From positions 1 through 64,000 of the forward strand of contig CAWVJY010000001.1 in assembly GCA_963929915.1 (NCBI GenBank): a stretch of 64,000 nucleotides of DNA. The letters are read 5' to 3'. This DNA comes from CAG-273 sp963929915 (GTDB taxonomy: Bacteria; Bacillota; Clostridia; TANB77; CAG-508). Shown in pieces: positions 9,368-18,407 of this stretch. Both the position numbers and the translations under genes were made by a program. Positions within the stretch are counted from its first letter, which is position 1. Each line of letters begins with the position of its first letter. The notes under the pieces were generated by a model. It worked only from the letters and a program-made list of their open reading frames with translations. It was not told the DNA's origin and ran no database searches.

Positions 9368-9587
9368 GTGTTTTTCATCCTTCCTTCATTTTGTAAAATC
9401 TTATCTATGATACTATATCACTTTTGCTAAAAAATCGCAACAAAAAAAGCAAAAGTTATTAATTCTATTTAGAATTAACCACTTTTGTTTCCAGAAGAAT
9501 ATATTAAACTAGTTTCTTCAAGTAATAATCATATTTTACTTAAATTCTTCATATGTTTTTATTAAGTTTAATTTAAAGGTGGTAAAT

Positions 9588-10130
9588 ATGTTTATATTAA
9601 ATTTTAAGGTAAATGGTAATAAATTAGGAAAAATTTTTTTAGGAATACTATTGGTTATCATTTTAATTATTACATTTATTGTTTGTTATCGTATTTTAGG
9701 CAATCAGTTCTTCAAAACCAATGACAAACTAAAACAAAATGATGTTCAAGAATTAACAGTTACTAATTATACCAATGTTTTAAAAACAGTTCATGACGAT
9801 ATAGATACCTATGTAGGACAAAAAATTAAATTTTCTGGATATGTATTTCGTATGTTAGATTTTAATCAAAACCAATTTGTATTAGCAAGAGATATGATTA
9901 TTTCTTCTGACTTTCAAACTGTAGTAGTTGGCTTTTTAAGTGAATATGAGGAAATTAAACAATATGAAGATAATACTTGGATTGAAATTGTAGGAGAAAT
10001 TACAAAAGGAAATTATCATGGTGATATGCCTATTTTAAAAATAGAACAAATTCAAAAAATAGAAAAGCCTCAAGACGAATTTGTTTACCCACCAGATGAC
10101 TCCTTTGTAACTACTTCTACTGTTTTATAA
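9588..10130 (+). CDS. Membrane-anchored DUF1980 C-terminal-type protein
   Basis: The protein has one N-terminal transmembrane helix (about residues 12-35) and an extracytoplasmic domain. This resembles the C-terminal part of the TIGR03943/DUF1980 family: GQKIKFSGYVFRM, FVLARDMIIS, VVVGFLSEYE, WIEIVGEITKG, and the closing PILKIEQIQKIEKPQDEFVYPP. Such domains look like an OB-type beta barrel. The ATG at 9588 is preferred over the in-frame GTG at 9579, because the ribosome binding site AAAGGTGG overlaps the GTG. It is one of few plus-strand genes and is convergent with the AI-2E permease across a palindromic element. The function is unknown. Confidence 0.6.
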   Translation: MFILNFKVNGNKLGKIFLGILLVIILIITFIVCYRILGNQFFKTNDKLKQNDVQELTVTNYTNVLKTVHDDIDTYVGQKIKFSGYVFRMLDFNQNQFVLARDMIISSDFQTVVVGFLSEYEEIKQYEDNTWIEIVGEITKGNYHGDMPILKIEQIQKIEKPQDEFVYPPDDSFVTTSTVL

Positions 10131-10144
10131 TGAAAACTCATTTT

Positions 10145-10362
10145 CATTGGAGTCTATTCTAAAACATATAATGCATAATTAAAGTATTAGAATTGTCTTT
10201 TTCAATTTTTAAAACCTTTCCCCTTTTGGACATCTGTAACGAGGCATAAATGCCTCGTTACAGATGTCACAATGGTCACCCACGCAAGGCTTAAAAATTT
10301 CAAAAGACAATTCTAATACTTTTTTAAATAATTTTAGTTTAATTTTAGAACAGACTCCAATG
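10145..10362. repeat. Nested inverted-repeat element, family A copy 2
   Basis: There are three nested palindromes. The outer arms at 10145-10164 and 10343-10362 pair at 19/20. The inner arms at 10181-10201 and 10302-10322 pair perfectly over 21 bp. A central perfect 17-bp stem, 10230-10246 with 10251-10267, has a TAAA loop. The inner part is the reverse complement of the element at 2121-2259. The element starts 14 bp after the stop of the upstream gene and ends 1 bp before the restored stop of the convergent permease, so it fills the whole convergent gap and may also act as a bidirectional terminator. Confidence 0.75.
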
Positions 10363-11458
10363 CTATCTCTCAAAAATAGATTTAAACACTCCTTTGTCAA
10401 TAAAGGTAGCAAAGATATTTTTTAGTATAATTAGTATAATTGGTCCTATGAACATACCAATAATACCCATAAATTTAAATCCAGTATACATTGCAATTAA
10501 GGTAAATATAGGATGAATTCCAATATTTCCGGCTTACAATTCTAGGTTCTAATAATTGTCTTACTACTGACATAATTGCCCACAATACTAAAATAGCAAT
10601 AGCAAGTGAAATGTCCCCTGTGCAAGCTGATAAAATAGCCCATGGTATCATAAATGTACCTGCCCCAAAAATAGGAAGTAAATCTACAAAACCAATAATT
10701 AAAGCCATTAATAATGGATATGGAATGTTAAATCCTGCAAAGTTTAAAATATATAATCCAATTAAACAAATAACAAATGAAATAAATACTAAAGTTACCT
10801 CTGCTTTTAAATATCCACCCAATGTTTTTACAAGTTCTTTTAAATGAACCCCTATTTTTTTTACCCAAATTTTTGGCATATGATGTTCTAGCTGATCTAT
10901 CATATATACTTTATCAACACAAATAAAATATAAAGATAATAATGTAACAACTGCATATACACCAATTGTTGGAACAGAAGTTAAAAAGTTAATGGCTCCT
11001 GTTAATGCATTTTTTGCCCATTCTGATAAAGTTCCTAAAAACTCCATAGCAGAACTTTGAATAGCGCTCATAATATTATCCGGAATTTGTAATCTTTCAA
11101 AATCAATTTTAGAAATAATATCTTGTATTAATGCAGATCCTTTTTCAATATACTCGTTTAAACTTGTTAATAAATTAGATGCTTCTGAAACTAAGGTAAT
11201 ACCTGCCCATACTAATAATCCCACAATAATGATAATAGCAATTACAAATACAATAATAGAACTCGTTTTGCGTTTTAATTTTGTTTTTCTCATGATAAAG
11301 CGAATACAAGGTTCTAATAACAAAGAAAGAATAAAAGCAATTAAAAAAGGCATATAAAAAAAGGCTAACTTAAACCCTAAAAATACACCTAATATTGTTA
11401 CAGCTAAAACAATAATATTTTTAAGTACTTTTCCCCAATAGTTCATATCAATAACCAT
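10363..11458 (-). pseudogene. AI-2E family transporter with one frameshift near the C-terminus
   Basis: These are polytopic permeases of the AI-2E/UPF0118 family, exporters or antiporters in the cell membrane. The frame 11458-10475 gives N-terminal paired helices, a long coiled extracytoplasmic segment (LNEYIEKGSALIQDI), and the conserved PLLMALIIGFVDLLPIFGAG and LLEPRIVS motifs. After LEPRIVS the frame breaks at about 10527-10532 (CCGG, one extra base). Restoring it gives NIGIHPIFTLIAMYTG and then about 45 more residues, to a TAG at 10365-10363. The ATG at 11458 follows AAGGAG by 10 bp. A sequencing indel is as likely as a real mutation, since everything else is intact. Confidence 0.8.
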
Positions 11459-11598
11459 ATGTAGTTTTTCTCCTTTTCAAAGTTTTCATGTTAGGTACAT
11501 TATAAATAGTTTTATATGGATTGTCAATTTAAAATTTATATATAGATATAAATTGCATTGAACTTTTCGCTTGGCTGATTATACAAATTTAAATTAAT

Positions 11599-11649
11599 GT
11601 AGTAAATGCAAAAAATATAACAAAACTATTACATCTTTTGCATTACTAC
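11599..11649 (-). terminator. Hairpin downstream of the CBS gene
   Basis: GTAGTAAATGCAAAA pairs with TTTTGCATTACTAC (one bulged A) about 65 bp after the CBS gene stop. There is no strong T-run directly after the stem on the minus strand, so the terminator role is tentative. Confidence 0.35.
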
Positions 11650-11713
11650 GTAAGTTCTAGTAAAAACTTATTTAACCAACAAAATCTATTAGACTTCTGA
11701 TTTGTATTAAAGA

Positions 11714-12151
11714 TTATTCAGCGTTTTTGTCATCACATCCACAAATATTATTTAAAGTATCAGTTACACCCTTATTGTTAATTTGCTCATTAGCTGCTAA
11801 ATCTCCTAATGTTAATATTCCTACTATTTTATTATTATCTACAATTGGTATTCTTTTAACTTGATTTTGTGACATAATGCGTTCTGCTTCTGTAACATCT
11901 GCTTCTGGTGTACAACATTGCACTTTACAAGTCATAATTTCACTTACTGGTGTTGTTTTAACATCTTTATCACATGCAATACATCTTAAAATAATATCAC
12001 GGTCTGTTACTAATCCTACTACATTTTGAGCATTATCACAAACTGGAACACAACCCACATGATTATTACACATAATAGTTGCACAATCTTTTATTGTGTT
12101 TTCGGGTTTTACCCAAGATACATTATGAGACATACAATCTTTGACTTTCAT
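11714..12151 (-). CDS. Tandem CBS-domain protein, Cys-rich
   Basis: This 145-residue protein consists of two CBS domains, about residues 1-62 and 72-130. Each ends in the typical VVGLVTDRDIILR or IVGILTLGDLAAN strand-helix pattern that binds adenosyl ligands. Such stand-alone proteins sense AMP/ATP/SAM or act as regulatory partners. Cysteines are unusually frequent (CMSHN, CATIMCNNHVGCVPVC, CIACDKD, CKVQCCTP, ICGCDDK), about twelve in all, suggesting metal or redox sensitivity; that is inference. The ATG follows GGAAAGGTAGG. It appears monocistronic, so the partner is unknown. Confidence 0.8.
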   Translation of the reverse strand: MKVKDCMSHNVSWVKPENTIKDCATIMCNNHVGCVPVCDNAQNVVGLVTDRDIILRCIACDKDVKTTPVSEIMTCKVQCCTPEADVTEAERIMSQNQVKRIPIVDNNKIVGILTLGDLAANEQINNKGVTDTLNNICGCDDKNAE

Positions 12152-12270
12152 AATCTTACCTACCTTTCCAACTTTTTGAAAATAATTTTTTATTACTTTT
12201 TGGATTTTATATCATCCCTATTCGTTCTTTATTTTTAAAAAGTTATCATTATTATTGTAAACGAAAAATT

Positions 12271-12303
12271 CAAAGATATGCATGTTATTTTTGCATATCT
12301 TTG
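12271..12303 (-). terminator. Terminator after the Pro/Arg-rich gene
   Basis: A perfect 12-bp stem (CAAAGATATGCA/TGCATATCTTTG) with a 9-base loop is followed on the minus strand by AATTTTTCG. It lies 80 bp after the stop at 12383. Confidence 0.7.
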
Positions 12304-12382
12304 AAAATATTATATTAAAAAGTTATTTCACAAGAAGGTAAATTTTTCTTTTTTATTTAAAAAACTTTATTTTTTAAAATTT

Positions 12383-13168
12383 TTAGAAAGCTAAATAATC
12401 ATTATAGTTTTTTTGCATAGAATCTTGTATATCTGTTCTAGGTCTCATTGGTGGTCTTCCTCCTGGAAATGGTGGTCTTGTTGGTGGACGTGGTGGCATT
12501 CCAGGACCGCCTGGGAATGGAGGACGTGGTGGCCTATGTGGTCTATTTCCTCCAAATAATCGATTTAAAATTAAAATTTTAATTAAATCTCGCAAAGTAA
12601 AATTGGATATTCTACTTTCCCTTGGCATTGCGTTTACTTGCATTGCTGCACTTGCTTTTTCTACTCTACTTTCTCTACTCTCTCTAACATCTTTATTTTC
12701 TCTTTCAGAAATTTGCCTATTTTCTGCTCTAACTTCACTTCGTCTTTCTGGTCTTACTTCACTTCTATTTTCTGATTTTATTGGAGTTCTAGTTTCACTT
12801 CTTGCCTCTATTTTTCTGTTACTTGGTTCATTATCTTCTTTTTTTGTATCAATTCTCACATTTACAACAGTACTTGTATCTTCTATTGCATTATATACTT
12901 CATCTGTCATTTTTTCAATTAATTCCCCAGTAAGAGGTTGTGAATTCATTTCACACACCTTACACACCATTGGATACACTAAATGATAAATTTCTGGATA
13001 AAATCCCCTTATTTCTTCTTCTGATAAATTGGAAACATATTCATTTTGATAATATGTATCTTCATAATTTTGACTATTTCTATAATCATATGATTCATAG
13101 ATATCAGGAGAATTCATTGGATATCCTAGCACACTTCTCATATAATCTTCATAAGTTTGATAATTCAT
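12383..13168 (-). CDS. Hypothetical protein with charged repeats and a Pro/Arg/Gly-rich tail
   Basis: I do not recognise this 261-residue protein. The N-terminal third is Tyr/Asn/Asp-rich and then forms an ordered segment (SEEEIRGFYPEIYHLVYPMV) with a CKVC pair. Residues about 105-175 are a low-complexity Glu/Arg/Ser stretch with imperfect repeats (SENRSEVRPERRSEVRAENR). It ends in a Pro-Gly-Arg tail (PPRPPFPGGPGMPPRPP). There is no signal peptide. Short YPxxYxxVxPMVxxxC-type helices occur in spore-associated proteins of Clostridia, so a spore coat or morphogenesis role is possible but is only inference. The start ATG has AAAGGAGG upstream. Confidence 0.6.
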   Translation of the reverse strand: MNYQTYEDYMRSVLGYPMNSPDIYESYDYRNSQNYEDTYYQNEYVSNLSEEEIRGFYPEIYHLVYPMVCKVCEMNSQPLTGELIEKMTDEVYNAIEDTSTVVNVRIDTKKEDNEPSNRKIEARSETRTPIKSENRSEVRPERRSEVRAENRQISERENKDVRESRESRVEKASAAMQVNAMPRESRISNFTLRDLIKILILNRLFGGNRPHRPPRPPFPGGPGMPPRPPTRPPFPGGRPPMRPRTDIQDSMQKNYNDYLAF

Positions 13169-13239
13169 ATGATACCTCCTTTTTTATTTAATGTATCATA
13201 TGAAATTTATGTCTAAAAAGTTACAACATTTCAAAGATA

Positions 13240-13512
13240 CTAGGCAAATTTAAGACCTCCTTCTTTAGCATACTTATAAAATAAATCACAATTATTTTTA
13301 ACAACTTGCTTAAAAAATTCGATTTCTTCTTTGGTATAATTTCCTTCCCAAACAGTTATTTCATAAGTTGGTAATTTTATTCTGACAGAGTCAAAACCAT
13401 TATGAGTAGGTCTTTCAAAATGAACATCAATACATTCTTGATTATTATCAATGTATATATTAGAGAATACAACCTCTGTACCATCAGAATATTTTACATA
13501 TGGATACATCAT
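13240..13512 (-). CDS. Small hypothetical protein (90 aa)
   Basis: This is a compact soluble protein with beta-rich segments (YVKYSDGTEVVFSNI, CIDVHFERPTHNGFDSVRI), followed by an acidic helical end (TKEEIEFFKQVVKNNCDLFYKYAKEGG). The ATG is preceded by AAAGGAGTG at good spacing. The pattern of sheet, 'VHFERP', then 'A..GG' is seen in uncharacterised proteins of gut Clostridia that often lie near toxin-antitoxin genes. I assign no function. It lies between the Pro/Arg-rich gene and the frameshifted murD, with separate gaps on both sides. Confidence 0.6.
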   Translation of the reverse strand: MMYPYVKYSDGTEVVFSNIYIDNNQECIDVHFERPTHNGFDSVRIKLPTYEITVWEGNYTKEEIEFFKQVVKNNCDLFYKYAKEGGLKFA

Positions 13513-13583
13513 AATTTATACACTCCTTTACATAAAGAACATTATATAATTATATATATTATAGCATTATCATACAAAAAATA

Positions 13584-14989
13584 CTATAATTCTTTTACTA
13601 ATTTCTTAAATTGATTTCCCCTATCCTCAAAATTTTTAAACATATCAAAACTTGCACTAGCAGGAGAAAATAAAACAATATCTTGCATAGTAGCAACTTC
13701 ATAGGCTTTATTTACTGCTTCTTTTAAATTAGAACAATGATAAATTGGAATTTCTTTTTTCTGGTTTTCCAATTCTTTTCTTACAGCTTCTTCAATTTTT
13801 GGAGCAGTGGCCCCCATTAAAATTAAATTACTTACATGTTCTACAATTGGCTTAGCAACAGGAGTATAATCCAGATGTTTGTCATAGCCCACCTGCAATT
13901 AGAACAATTCTTTCATCAAAAGCATTAAGACCTGCAATAGTTCTACTTGGAGAACTGCCTATAGAATCGTTATACCATTTTACCCCATTAATTTCTCTTA
14001 CAAACTCTAGGCGGTGTTCTACCCCTTGAAATTTCTTAATAGCACTTATTTGTACTTCTGGATCTACCAAACTAGAAGTAGCAGCAATAGCAGTACAAAT
14101 ATTTTCGTAATTATGTACTCCTCTTAATAACACATCTTTTACATTTAAAATATGTCTTCTTACATTGTCCTTGCAAGATTTAATAACACCATTGTCGTAA
14201 ATAACTCCATCTGCTAGCTTTTGAGTTTTGCTAAAATAAATTACCTTACCTTTAGCTTCATTTTTAAACTCTCTTGTAATCTCATTATCATAATTAATTA
14301 CTAAAATATCATCTTTATTTTGATAGCTAAAAATATTTTTCTTGGCATTAATATATTCCTCATAAGATTTATGAATGTCTAAATGGTTAGGAGAAATATT
14401 GGTAATTACTGCAATATGTGGGCTAACTTGCATATCCATTAATTGAAAACTACTAAGCTCCAGAATAACAAAAATCTTCTGGCGACATTTCCTTTACTTT
14501 AGTGAATAAAGGAGTACCTAAATTGCCACCCAAATAGCAATGATATCCACCCTCTTTTAAAATTTGATAAATTAAATTGGTAGTTGTAGTTTTTCCATCA
14601 CTACCAGTAATACCAATAACTAGTACCAGGACAAGTTTGCATTACCATCTCTATCTCAGAAGTTAAAACAGCACCCTTTTGTACCTCTGCTACAATTTCT
14701 GGAGTATCTGGTCTGCAACTTGGGGAACGAAAAATAATGGAAAAAACCTTGCAAATGGCTTAAATTGTCCTCTCCTGTATATAAAGTAAAACCATATTTA
14801 TCTAATTTTTTCTATGATATCTGCTTCTAATTTTTCAATAGGTCTTTTATCAAAAACACAAACTTTTTGCACCTAAACTATAAAAATAGTCAATTAAAGG
14901 AATATTGCTAACTCCCAAGCCAATAATAGCAACCTTTTTACCTCTAATATAATCTTCAAACTCTTGTAATTTTTATTTTGATATTCCAA
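13584..14989 (-). pseudogene. murD: UDP-N-acetylmuramoylalanine--D-glutamate ligase MurD, about seven indels
   Basis: The whole gene is present but out of frame in several places. Stitching frames gives KKVAIIGLGVSNIPLIDYFY, an ATP-binding VIGITGSDGKTTTTN, GGNLGTPLF, ELSSFQLMDMQVSPHIAVIT, NHLDIHKSYEEY, EHRLEFV, NDSIGSSPSRTIAGLNAF, then GGYDKHLDYTP and LLFSPASASFDMFKNFEDRG-like ends, all MurD hallmarks. The start is a TTG at 14989-14987 behind AAAGGAG. Indels lie near 14972 (one base short), 14862, 14805, 14748, 14628, 14475 and 13890 (each one base long), nearly all in A, T or G runs. MurD adds D-Glu to UDP-MurNAc-Ala and is essential, so these are more likely consensus errors than decay. Confidence 0.85.
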
Positions 14990-15003
14990 GTTTCTTCTCC
15001 TTT

Positions 15004-15105
15004 CAGCCATTGGGGACGTTCCTTTTGGCTGATTTTCAGCCAATTGGGACACTCCTTAAAACTAACTTTTTCATTGAGTGTCATTGGGGACGGAGATTTT
15101 TGACA
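15004..15105. repeat. GGGGACGG-core repeats upstream of murD
   Basis: Two related units lie here. At about 15008-15056, ATTGGGGACGTTCC is followed by a small perfect hairpin (TTGGCTGA/TCAGCCAA) and TTGGGACACTCC. At 15079-15105, TGTCATTGGGGACGGAGA runs to TTTTGACA. The second unit begins TGTCA and ends TGACA, and matches the repeats at 2300-2324 and 46467-46526. The first unit ends within a few bases of the murD ribosome binding site. Confidence 0.7.
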
Positions 15106-15221
15106 ACTTTTTATCATTTTTATTTATTAAAAAATTTTCAAAGCTCTTCAATAACTCTTCAAAAATTCTTCAAAAATCTCAACGCTCAATAACTATATTT
15201 ATATTATTTTTAGCATTTATA

Positions 15222-15896
15222 TTATTTTATATATTTTAATACTGCATTAGTAGAATCTTCCACAGTTTTGCAATTGGTAACATCTACCACAATAGTCTTT
15301 TCATATTTCTTATAATACCCTGCTTTTTCTTGTAGTTCATCTCTTTTTTGAATATTTTGTTTTAATTCTTCTAAATCTATCTTTTGATGATATTTTATGC
15401 TTTTTCTACGAATACGTTCTTCTAAAGAAGCTGTAATTAAAAAGTGATAATCCAAGTCTGGATAAATCTCCATTAAGGCCCTACCAGATACAATGACATT
15501 AAACTTTTGTTTAAATTCATCAATTAAACTTCTGCCAAAAAGATATAAGTTTTGGTTATTGGCAATCGTTCCGAGTTCAGAAACAGCAATAGAAGAGTTA
15601 GTAGATTGTAAATCTTCTTCTTCCATTTTTTTGCCATCTACATAAATAACAGTATTTCTATCTTCTATCGCAATTTGTACTTTTAGTTTTTCCATAATTT
15701 GTTTAATATCCATTGCTTTAATTTGCTGTTTTAAAGTTTCTAAATTTAATCCAGATTGCATTAAACTATATACAATAGCTCTATACAAGCTACCTCCATC
15801 TAATAAAATACTATTTGGAATTTTATTTAATAATTCCTTACAGATAGCTGTTTTTCCTGCTCCCACATATCCTTCTATTCCAATTACCATATTCAT
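15222..15896 (-). CDS. Cytidylate-kinase-like P-loop kinase
   Basis: This 224-residue protein has an N-terminal Walker A loop (GIEGYVGAGKTAICK), a DGGSLYRAI segment like the substrate-contacting region of CMP kinase, VSGRALMEIYPDLDYHFLITA (equivalent to the conserved GRDIGTVVFPDA), and a lid ASLEERIRRK. Bacterial CMP kinase makes CDP/dCDP from CMP/dCMP. Identity to canonical Cmk looks modest: the usual GRD has become GRA and RDx-DxxR is replaced by QKRDELQEKAG. It may be a divergent cytidylate kinase or a related nucleoside/metabolite kinase of the same fold. It stands alone between repeat-rich gaps. Confidence 0.6.
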   Translation of the reverse strand: MNMVIGIEGYVGAGKTAICKELLNKIPNSILLDGGSLYRAIVYSLMQSGLNLETLKQQIKAMDIKQIMEKLKVQIAIEDRNTVIYVDGKKMEEEDLQSTNSSIAVSELGTIANNQNLYLFGRSLIDEFKQKFNVIVSGRALMEIYPDLDYHFLITASLEERIRRKSIKYHQKIDLEELKQNIQKRDELQEKAGYYKKYEKTIVVDVTNCKTVEDSTNAVLKYIK

Positions 15897-15955
15897 AACT
15901 TAATCTATCCCTTTCTTAGTAAAACTTTAATCTTGGATAATTATATATGAATTAT

Positions 15956-15997
15956 TATAAAAAAACAAGAGGTACCTTTTTATCCAGTATCTCTTGT
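15956..15997 (-). terminator. Terminator after the 655-aa surface protein gene
   Basis: The stem ACAAGAGATAC/GTACCTCTTGT (10 of 11 pairs) is followed by seven Ts on the minus strand, 24 bp after the stop at 16021. Confidence 0.75.
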
Positions 15998-16020
15998 AAT
16001 ATTTTTGACTTATTATTATT

Positions 16021-17988
16021 TTATTCATGTAATTCACTATTAACATTTCCATGTGTACTACAATAATAATGTTGGCTTGATTTTCCATGTGAACAGTTAA
16101 TTGATTGTGTAATAGTTGTTGGACAACTTACATAAGTAGAATGTGAACCTCCCAATTCATATGCTGCTCCTAAAGCATGAGAATGTGAACACACTTTTCC
16201 AGAAACATATCTAGTATATCCACATCTGTCACACGTCCACCAACCTGTGTAATATGCTGCACCTGCTCCATAGTGGCCTCCACAAAAGCTACATACATAG
16301 TCACTTGATGCATATCCAGCAAGGTCAGATCCTGTAGTTCCTTTTGTAGAAGTACAACCATCATAATATCCGCCTGTTCCATTACATGTAGGACATGTTA
16401 CAGTTTGTGTAAATGGTCCTGTACATAAGCTAGCTTTGCAATAAGTTTTTACTGTATTTTTTGATGAAGTAGTTGTAACTATTCCATCTGTTACTGTAAC
16501 ATAATAATAATATGAAGTGTACATATTAAGTCCAGTTGCTTGTAAGCTTACTTTTGTATTTGCATTTGCAGTTTGCTTTGCCTTTTCACTATAACTTCCA
16601 TTTTCTGATGTACTAGTATACAATGTATATGTTAAATTATTATTATCTGCATCTGTTGCCTGAGCATCTATTGTAATAGAATTTTCTGTTTTAGAATTAA
16701 AGTTAACAGCACTTATTACTGGTGCAGCATTTGGTATTGTTACTGTTACTGCCTGTGATATAGTTTCCGTTTTTCTTCCTGCCTTGTCTACTGTTAGTAC
16801 ATGTAAATAATAAGTTCCTTCTGTTGTTGCTGTTAAATCTATCGTTTGTCCATTATTACTAAATTTATTTGGATAGCTACTTTCATTTGTGCCTATTGAA
16901 TTTGCATTTGTATTATATACCCATCTACAATTTCCAATATCTACTCCGCTTTCATTATCTATATGAGTTACCGTTGCTGTAATAGTTTCCACTGTTGTAC
17001 TGGTTGTTCCACTTAATTCTATTTGTGCTTGTTGTGGCTCTTCTTCATCTAAAATATTAATGCTACTATATCCACTTTGATTTGTTCCATCTGTCACTAC
17101 TGCAAATACCGTACCTCCATGTTTTAGTCCCGTGATTGTTCCTTCATAATCTTGCCATTGTCCTTCTGTTGTGTCTATTTGATATTGTATGGTTACCCCT
17201 GTTTTGGTTGTTTCTAATTCTATGCTTGCTGTTCCATCATTCCATATTGTTTCCCCTTTTTGAGTAACTGTTCCTGTTAATTCTCCTGTTGTTACATTAA
17301 TTTCTTTTTTTGAAGTTCCATTGTTATCTTTTATTACTACTTTTATGTTATATACCACTTTTTGTTCTAATCCTGTAAAATCCGCTGTTAAATCTGTTAC
17401 TCCTTCTTTTAATACTTTATAACTACTTTCTGCTTCTCCATCTTTTTTATAGTAATAGCTTAAGCTTACTTCTCCTTCTGACCTTGCAATTTCTACTTCT
17501 ATATGAATACTATTACTTTCGCTTGTTGAAGTTATTTCTCCTATCTTGGGTGGTAAACTATCTTCTTTTACTACATCTCCTATTACTATACTTCCATCTG
17601 GCATTACTATTATTTCTACTACATATCCTTCATTTGTGGTTACTTGGTAGACATCATTTTCTCCTTCTTTTTCTGGGCCTGCTACGTCTTCTTCTGGATT
17701 ATCTATAATATCTGCTTCTACCATTTTATTCCATAAGTCATCTACTGTTACTCCTGGTTTTGTTAGCCTTTCTATACTCCAATCTGCTATTACATTATTT
17801 ATTCTATCTTTTAATGCCCCTATTTCATGTTCTATTTTTGCTTGGTTAGCTACATTAAAAATCCCACCATTGCTAAATAACAGGTTTATAGTTATTCCTG
17901 CTAAAATTAGTAAAACTACTATGGTTACTACTAAGGCTATTAACGTTATACCTATCTCTTTTTTCCATTTTTCTTGTGTTCTTTTCAT
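16021..17988 (-). CDS. Prepilin-leader surface protein with Fn3-like domains and Cys-rich tail
   Basis: The N-terminus, a basic segment then GITLIALVVTIVVLLILAG, is the type IV prepilin-like leader widespread in gut Clostridia; cleavage would fall after the Gly. Position +5 is Ala rather than the Glu of classical pilins. A short coiled region (IEHEIGALKDRINNV) follows, then several beta-sandwich stretches typical of fibronectin-III or bacterial Ig-like modules (YYYKKDGEAESSYKVL, YYLHVLTVDKAGRKTET, APVISAVNFNSKTENSITID). The last 150 residues are Cys- and His-rich, with CPTCNGTGG, CSFCGG, CDRCGYTR and CSHGKS, resembling stacked zinc ribbons or the DnaJ CxxCxGxG motif. It is probably exported and surface-bound. 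Ligand unknown. Confidence 0.7.
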   Translation of the reverse strand: MKRTQEKWKKEIGITLIALVVTIVVLLILAGITINLLFSNGGIFNVANQAKIEHEIGALKDRINNVIADWSIERLTKPGVTVDDLWNKMVEADIIDNPEEDVAGPEKEGENDVYQVTTNEGYVVEIIVMPDGSIVIGDVVKEDSLPPKIGEITSTSESNSIHIEVEIARSEGEVSLSYYYKKDGEAESSYKVLKEGVTDLTADFTGLEQKVVYNIKVVIKDNNGTSKKEINVTTGELTGTVTQKGETIWNDGTASIELETTKTGVTIQYQIDTTEGQWQDYEGTITGLKHGGTVFAVVTDGTNQSGYSSINILDEEEPQQAQIELSGTTSTTVETITATVTHIDNESGVDIGNCRWVYNTNANSIGTNESSYPNKFSNNGQTIDLTATTEGTYYLHVLTVDKAGRKTETISQAVTVTIPNAAPVISAVNFNSKTENSITIDAQATDADNNNLTYTLYTSTSENGSYSEKAKQTANANTKVSLQATGLNMYTSYYYYVTVTDGIVTTTSSKNTVKTYCKASLCTGPFTQTVTCPTCNGTGGYYDGCTSTKGTTGSDLAGYASSDYVCSFCGGHYGAGAAYYTGWWTCDRCGYTRYVSGKVCSHSHALGAAYELGGSHSTYVSCPTTITQSINCSHGKSSQHYYCSTHGNVNSELHE

Positions 17989-18264
17989 TATTTTTTCCTC
18001 CTAAGTTATTTCATCATATGTTTATTTTACCATTCTAATCTTATTCTGACAATTGTTTTTTCTATTTTCAATATTAAATTTTTGTTACAATTCTGTTACA
18101 AAATAATTACATAATATTCTTAAAAATTTAAATGAAAAAGTAAATAATAAAAAATAGTAAAGTTAATAACAAATTATTATATTGTCTATTTTATATAACT
18201 TTTTGTATATTTTTTCAATTTTTGTTCAAAATAGTGATATAAAGAAATGGAGGTGCTTGAGATT

Positions 18265-18369
18265 ATGTCAGAAAATCAAAATAAGCAAAATAATAAAAAT
18301 AGCAAAAAGAATAACAACAATAAAAATAATAACAAAAATGAAAGAAACAATAACAATGATTGCAAATAG
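18265..18369 (+). CDS. Tiny Asn/Lys-rich protein (34 aa)
   Basis: A short gene: ATG at 18265, TAG at 18367-18369, preceded by a strong GGAGGTG 11 bp upstream. The product is almost entirely Asn and Lys (MSENQNKQNNKNSKKNNNNK...), ending DCK. Composition and ribosome binding site resemble very small Asn-rich proteins seen repeatedly in Clostridia; some are suspected spore components, but I cannot confirm that here. It is one of few plus-strand genes and is convergent with uvrA across an inverted-repeat element. A different frame overlapping it (18182-18397) lacks such a start and is ignored. Confidence 0.55.
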   Translation: MSENQNKQNNKNSKKNNNNKNNNKNERNNNNDCK

Positions 18370-18407
18370 TTTGTTTTGTGCTAAGATGTGTAAATAGTAC
18401 AAAACAA

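Noticed and set aside
10209..10412. 67-codon frame with a Cys-rich zinc-finger-like end inside the palindromic element
   Set aside because: It is the translation of a repeat, overlaps the end of the permease gene and has no ribosome binding site.
13240..13898. Toxin-antitoxin module of the 90-aa protein and the following frame
   Set aside because: The second frame is the C-terminal domain of murD.
16170..16382. 70-codon minus-strand frame inside the 655-aa surface gene
   Set aside because: An alternative frame of a clearly coding region.
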